In this document: piece by piece, positions 8,938 to 18,173 of the stretch
How the letters are laid out: each line of letters starts with the position of its first letter
Numbering within the stretch: position 1 is the stretch's first letter
Source of the DNA: Priestia filamentosa
Lineage (GTDB): Bacteria; Bacillota; Bacilli; Bacillales; Bacillaceae_H
Assembly (NCBI RefSeq): GCF_900177535.1
Contig: NZ_FXAJ01000001.1
Span: 558,001-622,000, forward strand
Length of the DNA: 64,000 bases
Direction: 5' to 3'
Program-made: the position numbers and the translations under genes
Notes under the pieces: model-generated
What the model was told of the DNA's origin: nothing
Seen by the model: only the letters and a program-made list of their open reading frames with translations
The model's database searches: none

Positions 8938-9996
8938 GTGAGCAGAGCACAACGAAAGATTGATCATATTAACCATGCTCTTTCAACAGGGCAAGAACGA
9001 AAACATGGGTTTGAAGATATAAGATTTGTTCACAATAGTTTACCCAATACATCTGTTGATGAAATTGATATTTCTACAAAAATTGGCGAGCTTTTCTTAA
9101 GTTCGCCAATTTTTATCAATGCGATGACAGGTGGCGGCGGACGTGAAACAGAACAAATAAATGGAAGTTTAGCAAAAGCAGCTGCTGAAACGGGTGTTGC
9201 CATGGCTGTTGGTTCCCAAATGGCGGCAATTAAAAATAGCGAGGAAGCGGCAACATACGAAGTGGTAAGACGCTGTAATCCGGATGGTATTATTCTTGCG
9301 AACCTTGGAAGTGAAGCTACAGTAGAACAAGCAAAAAGAGCTGTTGAGATGATTGATGCCGATGCTTTTCAGATTCATCTTAACGTTATTCAAGAGCTTG
9401 TCATGCCAGAAGGCGATCGGGATTTTAAGCAAGCACTTGAACGAATCGAACGAATCGTGGAAGAAGTTGGCGTCCCCGTTGTCGTAAAAGAAGTAGGATT
9501 TGGAATGAGCCATGAAACAGTTGAAAAACTTTCAACTGTTGGTGTTTCCATTGTAGATGTAAGTGGATACGGGGGAACAAACTTCTCCAAAATTGAAAAT
9601 GAGCGACGCGACCGTCACTATGAATTTTTTAATAGTTGGGGAATTACAACAGCAGCATCTTTAATAGAAGTAAACAATAAACATCCATACATATCCACAA
9701 TTGGTTCAGGTGGAATTCAATCTGGTGTAGATGCCGTGAAAGCGCTAAGTATTGGTGCAAATGCGGTAGGAATGGCAGGGACGCTCCTTCGAGTTCTAAG
9801 CGGTAAAGGAATGGAAGGTCTTTTAGAAGAACTTTGGACAATTCAAGACGAAATGAAAATTATTATGGCGGCTCTTGGTTGCCGAACTGTGGAGGATTTA
9901 AAAAAGGTTCCGCTCGTTATTAGCGGTGATACACATCATTGGTTATCTTCACGTGGAATTGATTTGAACAAATACGGAACTCGCACGAAGAGGTAA
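8938..9996 (+). CDS. fni: Isopentenyl-diphosphate delta-isomerase, type 2 (FMN-dependent)
   Basis: A 352-residue TIM-barrel flavoenzyme interconverting IPP and DMAPP. Family features are [60 protein letters not shown] and the FMN-binding [13 protein letters not shown] and [11 protein letters not shown]. The 3' end reads THHWL. The start is ambiguous: in-frame ATG 8926, GTG 8929, ATG 8932 and GTG 8938 all occur within 12 nt of the S1-homologue stop. I prefer GTG 8938 because the family starts at (T/S)RAxRKxxHI and GGTGAT lies just upstream. It supplies DMAPP for the heptaprenyl pathway encoded downstream. Confidence 0.96.
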   Translation: MSRAQRKIDHINHALSTGQERKHGFEDIRFVHNSLPNTSVDEIDISTKIGELFLSSPIFINAMTGGGGRETEQINGSLAKAAAETGVAMAVGSQMAAIKNSEEAATYEVVRRCNPDGIILANLGSEATVEQAKRAVEMIDADAFQIHLNVIQELVMPEGDRDFKQALERIERIVEEVGVPVVVKEVGFGMSHETVEKLSTVGVSIVDVSGYGGTNFSKIENERRDRHYEFFNSWGITTAASLIEVNNKHPYISTIGSGGIQSGVDAVKALSIGANAVGMAGTLLRVLSGKGMEGLLEELWTIQDEMKIIMAALGCRTVEDLKKVPLVISGDTHHWLSSRGIDLNKYGTRTKR

Positions 9997-10009
9997 GCAA
10001 CAACAAAGG

Positions 10010-10043
10010 AGGCTTGAGTATGATGATACTCAAGCCTTTTTTT
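10010..10043. terminator. Terminator of fni, possibly shared with ypzI
   Basis: A perfect 12-bp stem, AGGCTTGAGTAT (10010-10021) with 10026-10037 around a GATG loop, is followed by T7. The T-run overlaps the stop of the minus-strand ypzI; the minus-strand tail is weaker. Confidence 0.85.
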
Positions 10044-10176
10044 AGCGTTTATTAATTTGTCTTGCTTCTTCAGGGCTTTGCATATGGGTTGCTCCCTTGT
10101 AATGAAGACCCTGATCACGGTCAGACTCCACACGTTTAGACTCTCGTAGCTTTTTTTCTTGACGGTCTTTTCCCAC
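10042..10176 (-). CDS. ypzI: YpzI family small protein
   Basis: This 44-codon gene reads MGKDRQEKKLRESKRV at its start and ends PEEARQINKR. It is highly charged and has no hydrophobic segment. It begins at GTG (complement of 10174-10176), 5 nt after a strong GGAGGGG site. The sequence and location between fni and yphA match the small B. subtilis protein YpzI; the function is unknown. Codon structure, ribosome binding site and family resemblance support a real gene. Confidence 0.8.
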   Translation of the reverse strand: MGKDRQEKKLRESKRVESDRDQGLHYKGATHMQSPEEARQINKR

Positions 10177-10279
10177 TCTTACCCCTCCTTTAGTAAGTTA
10201 GGATTCCCGCTCAGTTTTCTTCCTATACGATTATTTTGAATGGTTTTTACACATAATGGAGATGTTGGGAGGTTAGTGG

Positions 10280-10882
10280 ATGGATGTCCTTTATTTTTAT
10301 TGGTTCTCTTGGATATGGTGGGTTTTACTGACTTTTTTTATGGAAAAAACAAGAGAAAGAACATATTTAAGTGCTCTTATTTTACTGTTGCTTATTTTTT
10401 CTACAACGTTTATTTCTTTTGAGATTTGGAAGATTAATGTAGCGTATCTTGTTTTGTTCATCAGTTCTTTCATTCCTTACAAAAAGCAAACAAACTATAT
10501 GATAAGCTGGATATACACACTCATAATTGCTCTATTTTATGGCGGCTTTTATTTGTTTACTCTTTATGACCCCGTTTGGATCATTGGAGATTACTTATGG
10601 CTTCTGAGCGCTTGTATGTTCCTCATTACATGCGTTGTCGTTGCCCCACATCGAGCGAGGCAGTGGCACTTTATTAATGGAGCTTGTGTAGGAGAAGCAC
10701 TTCTCTCCCTTGTGTTAGGAAAAATAGGGATAAAGCCTGAAGTCGGGGATGAAGCGTTTTTAAGCTTAATAGCTGCTGTAACACTTGCCCTTTTTTTATG
10801 GGAGAGCATGAAAAAAGCATTTTATTATATTAGTTTTGTTCGTTTAAAGGAAAGACCATCTTCCTTTTTCAAAAAAGGGTAG
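10280..10882 (+). CDS. yphA: Polytopic membrane protein YphA
   Basis: The 200-residue product is almost wholly hydrophobic, with roughly six or seven membrane helices (for example LSALILLLLIFSTTFISFEIW, VAYLVLFISSFIP and LWLLSACMFLITCVVVAP) and a basic C-terminus. Its position between fni/ypzI and der matches B. subtilis yphA. The molecular function is not established. The ATG at 10280 follows GGGAGG. No catalytic motif is visible. Confidence 0.75.
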   Translation: MDVLYFYWFSWIWWVLLTFFMEKTRERTYLSALILLLLIFSTTFISFEIWKINVAYLVLFISSFIPYKKQTNYMISWIYTLIIALFYGGFYLFTLYDPVWIIGDYLWLLSACMFLITCVVVAPHRARQWHFINGACVGEALLSLVLGKIGIKPEVGDEAFLSLIAAVTLALFLWESMKKAFYYISFVRLKERPSSFFKKG

Positions 10883-10923
10883 TTGTTCATAATGATGGTT
10901 TTTGATAAAATAACAAGGTTAAA

Positions 10924-10956
10924 AACCCTTATTAAATAAAAGGGTCCTTTATTTTT
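10924..10956 (+). terminator. Probable terminator after yphA
   Basis: ACCCTT at 10925-10930 pairs with AAGGGT at 10940-10945, followed after CC by a T-rich stretch. The stem is short, so moderate confidence. The rest of the 188-nt gap up to der holds no recognisable gene. Confidence 0.5.
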
Positions 10957-11070
10957 TAAAACGGAACATTTGAAAAATGAAATGAGACAAATTTGAAATA
11001 AAAAATCATAGCGATGGTTAAAAGAAAAAGTATCGCGTTTAGATGATGAACAAATGAAGGAGACAAAGTT

Positions 11071-12381
11071 ATGGCAAAACCAGTTATTGCAATTGTAGGT
11101 CGTCCAAACGTCGGAAAATCGACTATTTTTAATCGTATTGTCGGTGAGCGTGTGTCGATTGTAGAAGACGTTCCAGGAGTAACAAGAGACCGTATTTATA
11201 GTTCTGCTGAATGGCTGAACAAAGACTTTAATATTATTGATACAGGCGGAATTGAGCTTAGCGATGAGCCGTTTATGACGCAAATTCGTCAGCAAGCTGA
11301 ACTTGCAATGGATGAAGCGGACGTTATTATTTTCCTAACAAACGGTCGTGAAGGCATTACAGCAGCTGATGAAGAAGTAGCTAAAATTTTATATCGTACG
11401 AAAACTCCAGTTGTACTTGGCGTTAACAAAATTGATAATCCACAAATGAAAGAGCTTATTTATGATTTTTATTCTCTTGGATTTGGAGAACCATTCCCAA
11501 TTTCAGGTTCACATGGGTTAGGGCTTGGAGATTTGCTTGATGAGGCTGCTCGTCATTTTCCGAAAGATGAAGACGAAGAATACGGCGATGAAGTTATTAA
11601 GTTTTCATTAATTGGTCGTCCAAATGTAGGGAAATCTTCACTTGTGAATGCCATTTTAGGAGAAGAGCGTGTTATTGTAAGTAATATCGCAGGTACAACA
11701 CGTGATGCAATTGACAGCAAACTTACAAAAGATGATCAAGAATACGTAATTATTGATACAGCTGGAATGCGAAAGAAAGGAAAAGTATATGAAAGTACCG
11801 AAAAATATAGTGTACTGCGTGCTTTAAGAGCAATTGAACGCTCTGACGTTGTTCTTGTTGTGTTAGACGGAGAAGAAGGCATTATTGAACAAGACAAACG
11901 TGTCGCAGGCTATGCACATGAAGCAGGTAAAGCTATTATTATTGTTGTGAACAAATGGGACGCAGTTGAGAAAGATGAGAAAACAATGAAGGAATTTGAA
12001 GAGAAAGTGCGTGATCACTTCCAATTCTTAAGCTATGCACCAATTGTATTCTTATCAGCGAAAACGAAAAAGCGCGTTCATACTCTTTTACCTGTTGTTC
12101 AAACAGCAAGTGAAAATCACGCAATGCGTGTTCAAACAAACGTATTGAACGACATTATTATGGATGCTGTGGCGATGAACCCAACGCCAACGCATAACGG
12201 AAAACGATTAAAGATTTTTTATGCAACACAAGTTGCGGTTAAGCCACCGTCATTTGTTGTATTTGTAAATGAACCAGAGCTGATGCATTTCTCATATCAG
12301 CGTTTCTTAGAAAATAAAATTCGCGAAGCATTTGGCTTTGAAGGAACGCCAATTCGTATTTTTGCACGACAACGAAACTAG
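11071..12381 (+). CDS. der: Ribosome biogenesis GTPase Der (EngA)
   Basis: A 436-residue protein with two tandem GTPase domains and a C-terminal KH-like domain. The G1 motifs are GRPNVGKST (about 10-18) and GRPNVGKSS (about 183-191). The G3 motifs are DTGG and DTAGM. The G4 motifs are NKID and NKWD. The KH-like region is at about 350-436. Der is essential for 50S subunit maturation. The ATG follows GAAGGAGAC. It is close upstream of gpsA, as in B. subtilis (yphC-gpsA). Confidence 0.97.
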   Translation: MAKPVIAIVGRPNVGKSTIFNRIVGERVSIVEDVPGVTRDRIYSSAEWLNKDFNIIDTGGIELSDEPFMTQIRQQAELAMDEADVIIFLTNGREGITAADEEVAKILYRTKTPVVLGVNKIDNPQMKELIYDFYSLGFGEPFPISGSHGLGLGDLLDEAARHFPKDEDEEYGDEVIKFSLIGRPNVGKSSLVNAILGEERVIVSNIAGTTRDAIDSKLTKDDQEYVIIDTAGMRKKGKVYESTEKYSVLRALRAIERSDVVLVVLDGEEGIIEQDKRVAGYAHEAGKAIIIVVNKWDAVEKDEKTMKEFEEKVRDHFQFLSYAPIVFLSAKTKKRVHTLLPVVQTASENHAMRVQTNVLNDIIMDAVAMNPTPTHNGKRLKIFYATQVAVKPPSFVVFVNEPELMHFSYQRFLENKIREAFGFEGTPIRIFARQRN

Positions 12382-12401
12382 AGAGTGGAGGCGTGGGAAA
12401 A

Positions 12402-13442
12402 TTGTCAAATATTGCAGTTTTAGGAGCAGGAAGCTGGGGAACAGCTCTTGCTATCGTTTTAGCAGATAATGGACATCATGTTCGTTTATGGGGGCATCGT
12501 GAGGCAACAGTAAAGGAAATTAACGAATGTCATACAAACGAAAAGTATTTGCCTGGAGTTATGCTTCCTGAAAACATCTATGGAGAAGCTTCATTGGAGA
12601 AAGCTATTGAAGGGTTAGATACAATTATTTTAGCCGTTCCAACAAAAGCAATTCGAGAAGTATGTCAAAGCATTAAATTAACAAACGGTATGTATACGAT
12701 TGTTCACGTCAGCAAAGGTATTGAACCTGACACACATATGCGTATTTCTGAAATGATTGAAGAAGAGTTTGGGAATCATTCGGTACTTAAAGATGTTGTT
12801 GTATTATCAGGTCCAAGTCATGCTGAAGAAGTGAGCCAGAAACAGCCAACAACTGTAACCGTTTCTTCTACCAATATGGAAGAAGCAGAAAGAATTCAAG
12901 ATTTATTCATTAATGACCAATATTTTCGCGTTTACACAAATCCGGATGTTGTAGGAGTCGAAATTGGCGGAGCGCTGAAAAATATTATCGCTCTTGGCGC
13001 TGGAATTAGCGATGGCCTTGGCTATGGAGATAACGCAAAAGCTGCTCTTATTACAAGAGGACTAGCTGAAATCTCTCGTTTAGGTTGCGCGATGGGAGCT
13101 AATCCGCTGACGTTTTCTGGATTAACTGGAATCGGAGATTTAATTGTTACGTGTACAAGCGTACATTCTAGAAACTGGCGTGCTGGCAATTTGCTTGGAA
13201 AAGGGCAAAGCTTGCAATCTGTATTGGGTAATATGGGAATGGTTGTGGAAGGCGTACGTACTGCCAAAGCAGCTTACCAGCTCTCCTCAAAGCTTGGCGT
13301 ACAAATGCCGATAACAGAGGCTATTTATAACATTTTGTTCAATGACGTTGATGCGAAGAGTGCTGTTGACGACCTTATGGGGAGAACAAAAACGCATGAA
13401 ATGGAAGATTTAACAAATATTTTAGATGATAGAGGTATCTAA
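12402..13442 (+). CDS. gpsA: NAD(P)-dependent glycerol-3-phosphate dehydrogenase
   Basis: GpsA reduces dihydroxyacetone phosphate to sn-glycerol-3-phosphate for phospholipid synthesis. The N-terminal Rossmann motif [12 protein letters not shown] starts near residue 5. The catalytic and substrate segment [35 protein letters not shown] is intact. The start is uncertain: TTG 12402 gives the family-typical N-terminus and lies 10 nt after GGAGG. GTG 12393 is only 1 nt from it. About 346 residues. A terminator follows. Confidence 0.96.
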   Translation: MSNIAVLGAGSWGTALAIVLADNGHHVRLWGHREATVKEINECHTNEKYLPGVMLPENIYGEASLEKAIEGLDTIILAVPTKAIREVCQSIKLTNGMYTIVHVSKGIEPDTHMRISEMIEEEFGNHSVLKDVVVLSGPSHAEEVSQKQPTTVTVSSTNMEEAERIQDLFINDQYFRVYTNPDVVGVEIGGALKNIIALGAGISDGLGYGDNAKAALITRGLAEISRLGCAMGANPLTFSGLTGIGDLIVTCTSVHSRNWRAGNLLGKGQSLQSVLGNMGMVVEGVRTAKAAYQLSSKLGVQMPITEAIYNILFNDVDAKSAVDDLMGRTKTHEMEDLTNILDDRGI

Positions 13443-13490
13443 TAGGAGATAGAAAGAAATTTCTATTATCCACTTTTGTTTTAGAGATAA

Positions 13491-13530
13491 AAAGTCTTGG
13501 ATGACAATATGTTGTCCAAGGCTTTTTTAC
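13491..13530 (+). terminator. Terminator of der-gpsA
   Basis: An interrupted stem, AAAGTCTTGG...GACAA with TTGTC-CAAGGCTTT, is followed by T6. Confidence 0.8.
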
Positions 13531-13623
13531 TTTTTGTAATAGAAACTAAAAAATTAAAGGTGTATGAAAAAAAAACAAGAACTATATAGTTAAAGTATTA
13601 AGAAGGAAAAGGAGCTGAAAAGA

Positions 13624-13827
13624 ATGTCAGAAGGATTGATGAAAATGTGGATTGCCTTTGGAGCAATTGCTTTTATGTTCTTTTCCGTATTCTTTATTTA
13701 CGTGAGCAGATTTAAGCTTAAAAGAAGATTTCTAAAAGGGCTTACTGCTACTTTTGCATATCTTTTCATGGTTATAGCAGGTCTTATTATTATGCTTGTT
13801 GTATTCAGCGGACCTGTCCAAAAGTAA
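13624..13827 (+). CDS. yphE: DUF2768 family small membrane protein YphE
   Basis: The 67-residue protein has two membrane helices, MWIAFGAIAFMFFSVFFIYVS and ATFAYLFMVIAGLIIMLVVFSG, separated by a basic loop (RFKLKRRFLKG). This matches the DUF2768/YphE family found between gpsA and spoIVA in sporulating Bacillus. The function is unknown. The ATG at 13624 follows AAGGAGCTGAAAAGA. yphF follows 40 nt downstream. Confidence 0.8.
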   Translation: MSEGLMKMWIAFGAIAFMFFSVFFIYVSRFKLKRRFLKGLTATFAYLFMVIAGLIIMLVVFSGPVQK

Positions 13828-13867
13828 TATATTTGCTTACATAATAGGTGATAAGGTAGGTTTTTTC

Positions 13868-14578
13868 ATGAAAAAGGCTAGCGCTCTTTTATGTATTCTC
13901 TTTCTATTAACAGGCTGTTTATATCCTGAAGAAAGATTAAAAGAAAACAAAGTTCCATATGAGGCCCAGCTTAATGCTGTTCAGACAGCTGTTGATCAAT
14001 TCAGAGAAGATAAGGGAGGCATTGTTCCTATTAAGACAAGAGATATGAACACGCCTTTATATCAGAAGTATCCTATAGAATTTAATAAGCTTATCCCTGC
14101 TTATCTCGAAGATGTGCCAGGAAACTCTTATGAAGCAGGAGGAGTATATTCTTATGTGCTTGTTTCTCCTGAAGAAGATCCAACAGTAAAATTAATTGAT
14201 GTTTCTGTGTCTCAAAAAATCCATGATATTCACATTCGATTAGACGCTTATAGACAGAAGCATGGCTCTCCTCCATATGCACAAGAAGCAGGAGGTGGAT
14301 TTTACACGCTTGATTACAAAAAACTCGGCTATGAGCATAAAATCACCGTACAAAGTCCCTACAGTGGCCAAACACTGCCCGTATTAGTCAACGGAAAAGC
14401 TGAGCTTTTTGTAGATTACTCAGAAGATTTGTATCGAGCATTGCAGAAGACAGAAAAAAGCTATAAAAAAGGAGATGATATAAGAGAGGTTCTTGTTGAA
14501 AACTCTCCTTTTGTACCTATTTTTTCCCCTTCTTATACTGTGAACAATAAGGGAGAACCTCTAATTCTCCAAAATTAA
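13868..14578 (+). CDS. yphF: Putative lipoprotein YphF
   Basis: The 236-residue product starts with a short lipoprotein signal peptide, MKKASALLCILFLLTGC, with lipobox LLTG|C, so it should be anchored to the outer face of the membrane. ATG 13868 follows AAGGTAGG at 7 nt; an upstream TTG in frame at 13796 lies inside yphE. The mature part has no domain I can name. The position between yphE and spoIVA matches B. subtilis YphF, of unknown function. A strong terminator follows. Confidence 0.8.
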   Translation: MKKASALLCILFLLTGCLYPEERLKENKVPYEAQLNAVQTAVDQFREDKGGIVPIKTRDMNTPLYQKYPIEFNKLIPAYLEDVPGNSYEAGGVYSYVLVSPEEDPTVKLIDVSVSQKIHDIHIRLDAYRQKHGSPPYAQEAGGGFYTLDYKKLGYEHKITVQSPYSGQTLPVLVNGKAELFVDYSEDLYRALQKTEKSYKKGDDIREVLVENSPFVPIFSPSYTVNNKGEPLILQN

Positions 14579-14584
14579 GTCATG

Positions 14585-14627
14585 AACCTCTTCTCTTCGA
14601 ATACATATTGAAGGGAAGGGGTTTTTA
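14585..14627 (+). terminator. Terminator of yphE-yphF
   Basis: A 14-bp stem including two G-U pairs (14585-14598 with 14610-14623) is followed by a T-run. Confidence 0.85.
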
Positions 14628-14674
14628 ACCTTTTTCATATAAAAGGATAGACAAATCTTTTTCTTTTAAGCTAG

Positions 14675-14703
14675 TCATATTTTAATAGGACAACATCATA
14701 AGT
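14675..14703 (+). promoter_or_regulatory. Possible sigma-E promoter of spoIVA
   Basis: TCATATT at 14675-14681 resembles the sigma-E -35 consensus. CATAAGTA or TCATAAGT around 14696-14704, about 14 nt later, resembles the -10 box. spoIVA is sigma-E-dependent in B. subtilis. The match is partial. Confidence 0.4.
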
Positions 14704-14759
14704 ATATAGTGTTCTAGGCATTATATAGGTTATGAACTCATAGATCGGAGGGGGATCTT

Positions 14760-16238
14760 TTGGAAAAGGTTGATGTTTTCAAAGATATCGCGGAACGTAC
14801 AGGTGGAGATATTTATCTCGGAGTCGTTGGGGCTGTAAGAACAGGGAAATCAACATTTATTAAAAAATTTATGGAACTTGTTGTACTTCCAAACATGGCG
14901 GATGAAGGTGAGAGAGCTCGTGCGCAAGATGAACTGCCGCAAAGTGCAGCAGGGAAGACAATCATGACAACTGAGCCCAAATTTGTTCCAAATCAAGCTG
15001 TAAATGTGGAAGTTGACGAAGGGCTGGATGTAAATATTCGCCTTGTTGACTGTGTAGGATATACAGTCCCAGGAGCAAAGGGATATGAAGATGAAAATGG
15101 GCCGAGAATGATTAATACACCATGGTATGAAGAACCAATTCCATTTCATGAAGCTGCGGAAATTGGAACGAGAAAAGTCATTCAAGAACACTCTACAATC
15201 GGCGTTGTTATTGCAACAGATGGAACGATTGGGGAGATACCTCGAGCTGACTATATTGAAGCAGAAGAGCGCGTTATTGCGGAGCTGAAAGAAGTAGGGA
15301 AACCATTTATTATGGTCATTAACTCTGTGCAGCCATTTCATCCTGATACAGAGAAGCTTCGTCAAAATCTAATTGAGAAATACGATATTCCAGTGCTTGC
15401 TATGAGTGTTGAAAGCATGAGAGATCAAGACGTCCACAATGTGCTACGTGAAGCACTTTTCGAATTCCCAGTGCTAGAAGTAAACGTGAATCTACCAAGC
15501 TGGGTTATGGTATTAAAAGATGAACATTGGCTCCGTGAAAACTATCAAGAAGCTGTTCAAGAAACGGTCAAAGATATTAAGAGACTTCGGGATGTTGACC
15601 GAGTTGTTGACTTATTTTCAGAGTATGAGTTCATTGATGAAGCAAGATTAGCAGGGATTGATATGGGGCAAGGGATTGCTGAAATTGACCTCTTTGCGCC
15701 AGATGACTTGTATGACCAAATTTTAAAAGAAGTTGTTGGCGTAGAAATCAGAGGGCGTGATCATCTTCTTGAACTTATGCAGGAATTTGCTCATGCTAAA
15801 GTCGAGTACGACCAAGTTTCAGATGCCCTTCGAATGGTGAAGCAAACAGGCTACGGAATTGCGGCGCCATCACTTGCGGATATGAGTCTTGATGAACCTG
15901 AAATTACAAGACACGGCTCTCGCTTTGGTGTACGTTTGAAAGCAGTAGCTCCATCTATTCATATGATTAAAGTAGATGTAGAGTCTGAATTTTCTCCTAT
16001 TATTGGAACTGAAAAGCAAAGTGAAGAGCTTGTTCGCTACCTTATGCAAGACTTTGAGGATGATCCGCTCTCAATTTGGAACTCAGACATTTTCGGCCGC
16101 TCTTTAAGCTCTATTGTGAGAGAGGGAATTCAAGCAAAGCTTTCTCTAATGCCTGAAAATGCGCGTTACAAGCTTAAGGAGACGCTTGAACGGATTATTA
16201 ACGAAGGTTCTGGTGGATTGATTGCGATTATTTTATAA
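14760..16238 (+). CDS. spoIVA: Stage IV sporulation protein A (spore coat morphogenetic ATPase)
   Basis: The 492-residue product matches SpoIVA over its length. It has a Walker A motif GAVRTGKS (about 24-31), RLVDCVGYTVPGAKGYEDENGPRM and the conserved C-terminus ending GGLIAIIL. SpoIVA hydrolyses ATP to polymerise on the forespore surface as the basement layer of the coat, recruited by SpoVM. The start is TTG 14760, preceded by GGAGGGGG at a suitable distance; the family N-terminus EKVDVFKDIAERTGGDIYLG begins here. The gene is monocistronic with its own terminator. Confidence 0.98.
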   Translation: MEKVDVFKDIAERTGGDIYLGVVGAVRTGKSTFIKKFMELVVLPNMADEGERARAQDELPQSAAGKTIMTTEPKFVPNQAVNVEVDEGLDVNIRLVDCVGYTVPGAKGYEDENGPRMINTPWYEEPIPFHEAAEIGTRKVIQEHSTIGVVIATDGTIGEIPRADYIEAEERVIAELKEVGKPFIMVINSVQPFHPDTEKLRQNLIEKYDIPVLAMSVESMRDQDVHNVLREALFEFPVLEVNVNLPSWVMVLKDEHWLRENYQEAVQETVKDIKRLRDVDRVVDLFSEYEFIDEARLAGIDMGQGIAEIDLFAPDDLYDQILKEVVGVEIRGRDHLLELMQEFAHAKVEYDQVSDALRMVKQTGYGIAAPSLADMSLDEPEITRHGSRFGVRLKAVAPSIHMIKVDVESEFSPIIGTEKQSEELVRYLMQDFEDDPLSIWNSDIFGRSLSSIVREGIQAKLSLMPENARYKLKETLERIINEGSGGLIAIIL

Positions 16239-16244
16239 ACTAAC

Positions 16245-16272
16245 AAAAAAGAGAGGATATCCTCTCTTTTTT
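16245..16272. terminator. Terminator of spoIVA
   Basis: A perfect 12-bp stem, A6GAGAGG with CCTCTCT6 around an ATAT loop. Confidence 0.9.
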
Positions 16273-16445
16273 GCGTTGATTTAATAAGAATCTCTTAAAA
16301 TGAGCTAAGTCTTTTGGATTATTCATAGAGAAAACCTAGCATTGTTCATAACTTTTCGCTTGATTACCAATATGCGATATGTTAATCTTTTAAAAGACAT
16401 AGCGAGCAAGATATGCCTAAGTCAATGGAACATGTTGTGAAACCA

Positions 16446-16474
16446 TTGCATTTTATTAACGAATCCTTTATGAT
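16446..16474 (+). promoter_or_regulatory. Possible sigma-A promoter of hbs
   Basis: TTGCAT (16446-16451), a 17-nt spacer and TATGAT (16469-16474) lie in the 380-nt gap between spoIVA and hbs. That would give an mRNA leader of about 140 nt. Apart from the spoIVA terminator, I see no gene in this gap. Confidence 0.45.
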
Positions 16475-16618
16475 GTAGGCATATTAACGAAACAAGAGGA
16501 TTCTAAAGTATAAAGTTTGAGTAATATGTAAAGAAATGAAATAAGGACTAGGAATGTTACGATATCTCTTGCAAGGGATCGATGGATTCATTATCCTTTT
16601 TGGGAGGAGGTGAATAGC

Positions 16619-16891
16619 GTGAATAAGACAGATTTAATCAATGCAGTTGCAGAAGCTAGCGAGCTTTCAAAGAAGGATGCTACAAAAGCAGTTGATGCTG
16701 TTTTTGATACAATTCTAGATGCGTTAAAAGAAGGTGACAAAGTTCAACTTATTGGCTTTGGTAACTTTGAAGTACGTGAGCGCGCTGCTCGTAAAGGTCG
16801 TAATCCACAAACTGGGGATGAGATTGAAATTCCAGCGAGCAAAGTACCAGCGTTCAAACCAGGTAAAGCTCTTAAAGATGCTGTTAAATAA
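16619..16891 (+). CDS. hbs: DNA-binding protein HU (HBsu)
   Basis: A 90-residue HU-family nucleoid protein. The sequence [20 protein letters not shown] and the DNA-clasping arm [36 protein letters not shown] are standard. GTG 16619 is the start, 5 nt after GGGAGGAGGTGA. An in-frame GTG at 16610 overlaps that ribosome binding site and would add three residues. HU compacts DNA and is essential in B. subtilis. A terminator follows. Confidence 0.98.
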   Translation: MNKTDLINAVAEASELSKKDATKAVDAVFDTILDALKEGDKVQLIGFGNFEVRERAARKGRNPQTGDEIEIPASKVPAFKPGKALKDAVK

Positions 16892-16916
16892 ACATTACAT
16901 ATTAACAAGAGCTTAG

Positions 16917-16948
16917 AAAGGTCGCTTAATAGGCGACCTTTCTTTTTT
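16917..16948 (+). terminator. Terminator of hbs
   Basis: A 9-bp stem, AAAGGTCGC (16917-16925) with GCGACCTTT (16933-16941), is followed by CT6. The T-run merges into the -35 region of the next promoter. Confidence 0.88.
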
Positions 16949-16975
16949 GCCTTTGGGTGTTCCGTATGCTAGAAT
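16947..16975 (+). promoter_or_regulatory. Possible sigma-A promoter of folE-mtrB
   Basis: TTGCCT (16947-16952), a 17-nt spacer and TAGAAT (16970-16975) directly abut the hbs terminator. The resulting leader of about 110 nt holds two perfect hairpins, at 17011-17035 and 17049-17068. Confidence 0.5.
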
Positions 16976-17010
16976 TTTGTTTGGAATTATCTCTTTATCC
17001 TCTTAAAGCC

Positions 17011-17068
17011 AACTTTGCTTCTATAAAGCAAAGTTTATGATAAATATGAATGACGACTGAACGTCATT
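17011..17068 (+). promoter_or_regulatory. Two tandem hairpins in the folE leader
   Basis: The first is a perfect 10-bp stem, AACTTTGCTT/AAGCAAAGTT (17011-17035, 5-nt loop). The second is a 7-bp stem, AATGACG/CGTCATT (17049-17068, 6-nt loop), ending 13 nt before the folE GGAGG. Neither has a U-tract, so they are not ordinary terminators. Their role is unknown. Confidence 0.5.
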
Positions 17069-17094
17069 GACCGAATATAATGGAGGCTAGTTTT

Positions 17095-17667
17095 ATGTCA
17101 GAACAGAATGTTAACAAAGAACAAATTGAGCATGCGGTTCGGCTCATTTTAGAAGCAATTGGAGAAGATCCAAACAGAGAAGGACTACTTGATACACCAA
17201 AGCGCGTTGCGAAAATGTATGAAGAAGTTTTTTCTGGTCTAAAAGAAGATCCAAAAGAACATTTCAAAACAATTTTTGGTGAAGATCACGAAGAGCTTGT
17301 ACTCGTCAAAGATATTCCGTTTTACTCTATGTGTGAACATCACCTTGTTCCTTTCTATGGAAAAGCCCATATCGCTTATATCCCGCGTGGGGGAAGAGTG
17401 ACAGGTCTTAGCAAGCTTGCTCGCGCTGTTGAAGCGGTTGCGAAACGTCCTCAGCTTCAAGAACGTATCACATCAACAATTGCAAACTCAATTGTTGAAT
17501 CATTAGATCCACACGGTGTTATGGTCGTTGTCGAAGCAGAACATATGTGCATGACGATGCGCGGTGTGAAGAAGCCAGGCTCAAAAACGGTTACTTCAGC
17601 TGTAAGAGGTATACTTGAATCAGATGCAGCTGCTCGTGCTGAAGTGCTATCATTAATTAAATCGTAA
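17095..17667 (+). CDS. folE: GTP cyclohydrolase I
   Basis: A 190-residue enzyme converting GTP to dihydroneopterin triphosphate, the first step of folate synthesis. Zinc and catalytic residues are in [18 protein letters not shown] (about 81-98) and [17 protein letters not shown] (about 149-165). ATG 17095 lies 8 nt after TGGAGG and gives the usual MSEQ-type N-terminus. It forms the folE-mtrB (mtrAB) bicistron as in B. subtilis, where it was named mtrA. Confidence 0.97.
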   Translation: MSEQNVNKEQIEHAVRLILEAIGEDPNREGLLDTPKRVAKMYEEVFSGLKEDPKEHFKTIFGEDHEELVLVKDIPFYSMCEHHLVPFYGKAHIAYIPRGGRVTGLSKLARAVEAVAKRPQLQERITSTIANSIVESLDPHGVMVVVEAEHMCMTMRGVKKPGSKTVTSAVRGILESDAAARAEVLSLIKS

Positions 17668-17688
17668 AGAGTGAGAGGAGCTAAGAGT

Positions 17689-17913
17689 ATGTCAAAACCA
17701 ACGGAATATATTGTTATTAAAGCAGAGGAAGATGGAGTAAACGTAATTGGATTAACAAGAGGATCTGATACGAGGTTTCATCATTCAGAAAAACTGGATA
17801 AAGGTGAAGTTATGATTGCTCAGTTTACAGAGCATACGTCAGCTATTAAAGTTCGCGGAAAAGCGATTATCCAGTCTCAACATGGAGAAGTGGAATCAGA
17901 GACGAAAAAGTAA
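17689..17913 (+). CDS. mtrB: trp RNA-binding attenuation protein TRAP
   Basis: The 74-residue product matches TRAP, which forms an 11-subunit ring activated by tryptophan. It wraps RNA carrying 11 (G/U)AG triplets. Conserved stretches are [20 protein letters not shown], the tryptophan and RNA contact region [30 protein letters not shown], and [11 protein letters not shown] 17689 is 8 nt after GAGAGGAG. An 11-triplet target is visible at 24589-24642 in front of trpE, so the regulator and its target are both in this window. Confidence 0.97.
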   Translation: MSKPTEYIVIKAEEDGVNVIGLTRGSDTRFHHSEKLDKGEVMIAQFTEHTSAIKVRGKAIIQSQHGEVESETKK

Positions 17914-18000
17914 GCTTATTATGATGTCTCAAGCAAGCGTAAATCTGTTTAAAAAAGTAGAATATTTCCTAGACTAGAATTAGGAATAAACGCAGAGATG

Positions 18001-18026
18001 AGCAGGAAGTTTCCTGCTTTTCTTTA
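18001..18026 (+). terminator. Terminator of folE-mtrB
   Basis: An 8-bp stem AGCAGGAA/TTCCTGCT with a 2-nt GT between the arms, so the innermost pairs must open, followed by TTTCTTT. Confidence 0.7.
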
Positions 18027-18103
18027 TATATACTATCTATTTTCTGAAAACGAGAACGTTTGAAAAGCATTGTGAAATTAACCGTTTTTTTACGAAAAAC
18101 TTG

Positions 18104-18112
18104 TGTTATAAT
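18104..18112 (+). promoter_or_regulatory. Extended -10 promoter element before hepS
   Basis: TGT-TATAAT (18104-18112) is an extended -10 with a perfect hexamer; no good -35 box is visible 17 nt upstream. It lies about 60 nt before the hepS start. A similar element precedes aroC. Confidence 0.45.
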
Positions 18113-18173
18113 TGACGTTGTCTATTTTGAACGATTATGAAAAGAATAATGAATAATGAAAGGGAGACAAAGG

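Noticed and set aside
10825-11295. A 156-codon minus-strand frame across the yphA-der gap.
   Set aside because: It overlaps both flanking genes, has no Shine-Dalgarno sequence and gives a low-complexity product.
14850-15365. A 171-codon open frame antisense to spoIVA.
   Set aside because: It lies wholly inside a conserved gene, has no ribosome binding site, and its codon pattern is the shadow of the sense strand.
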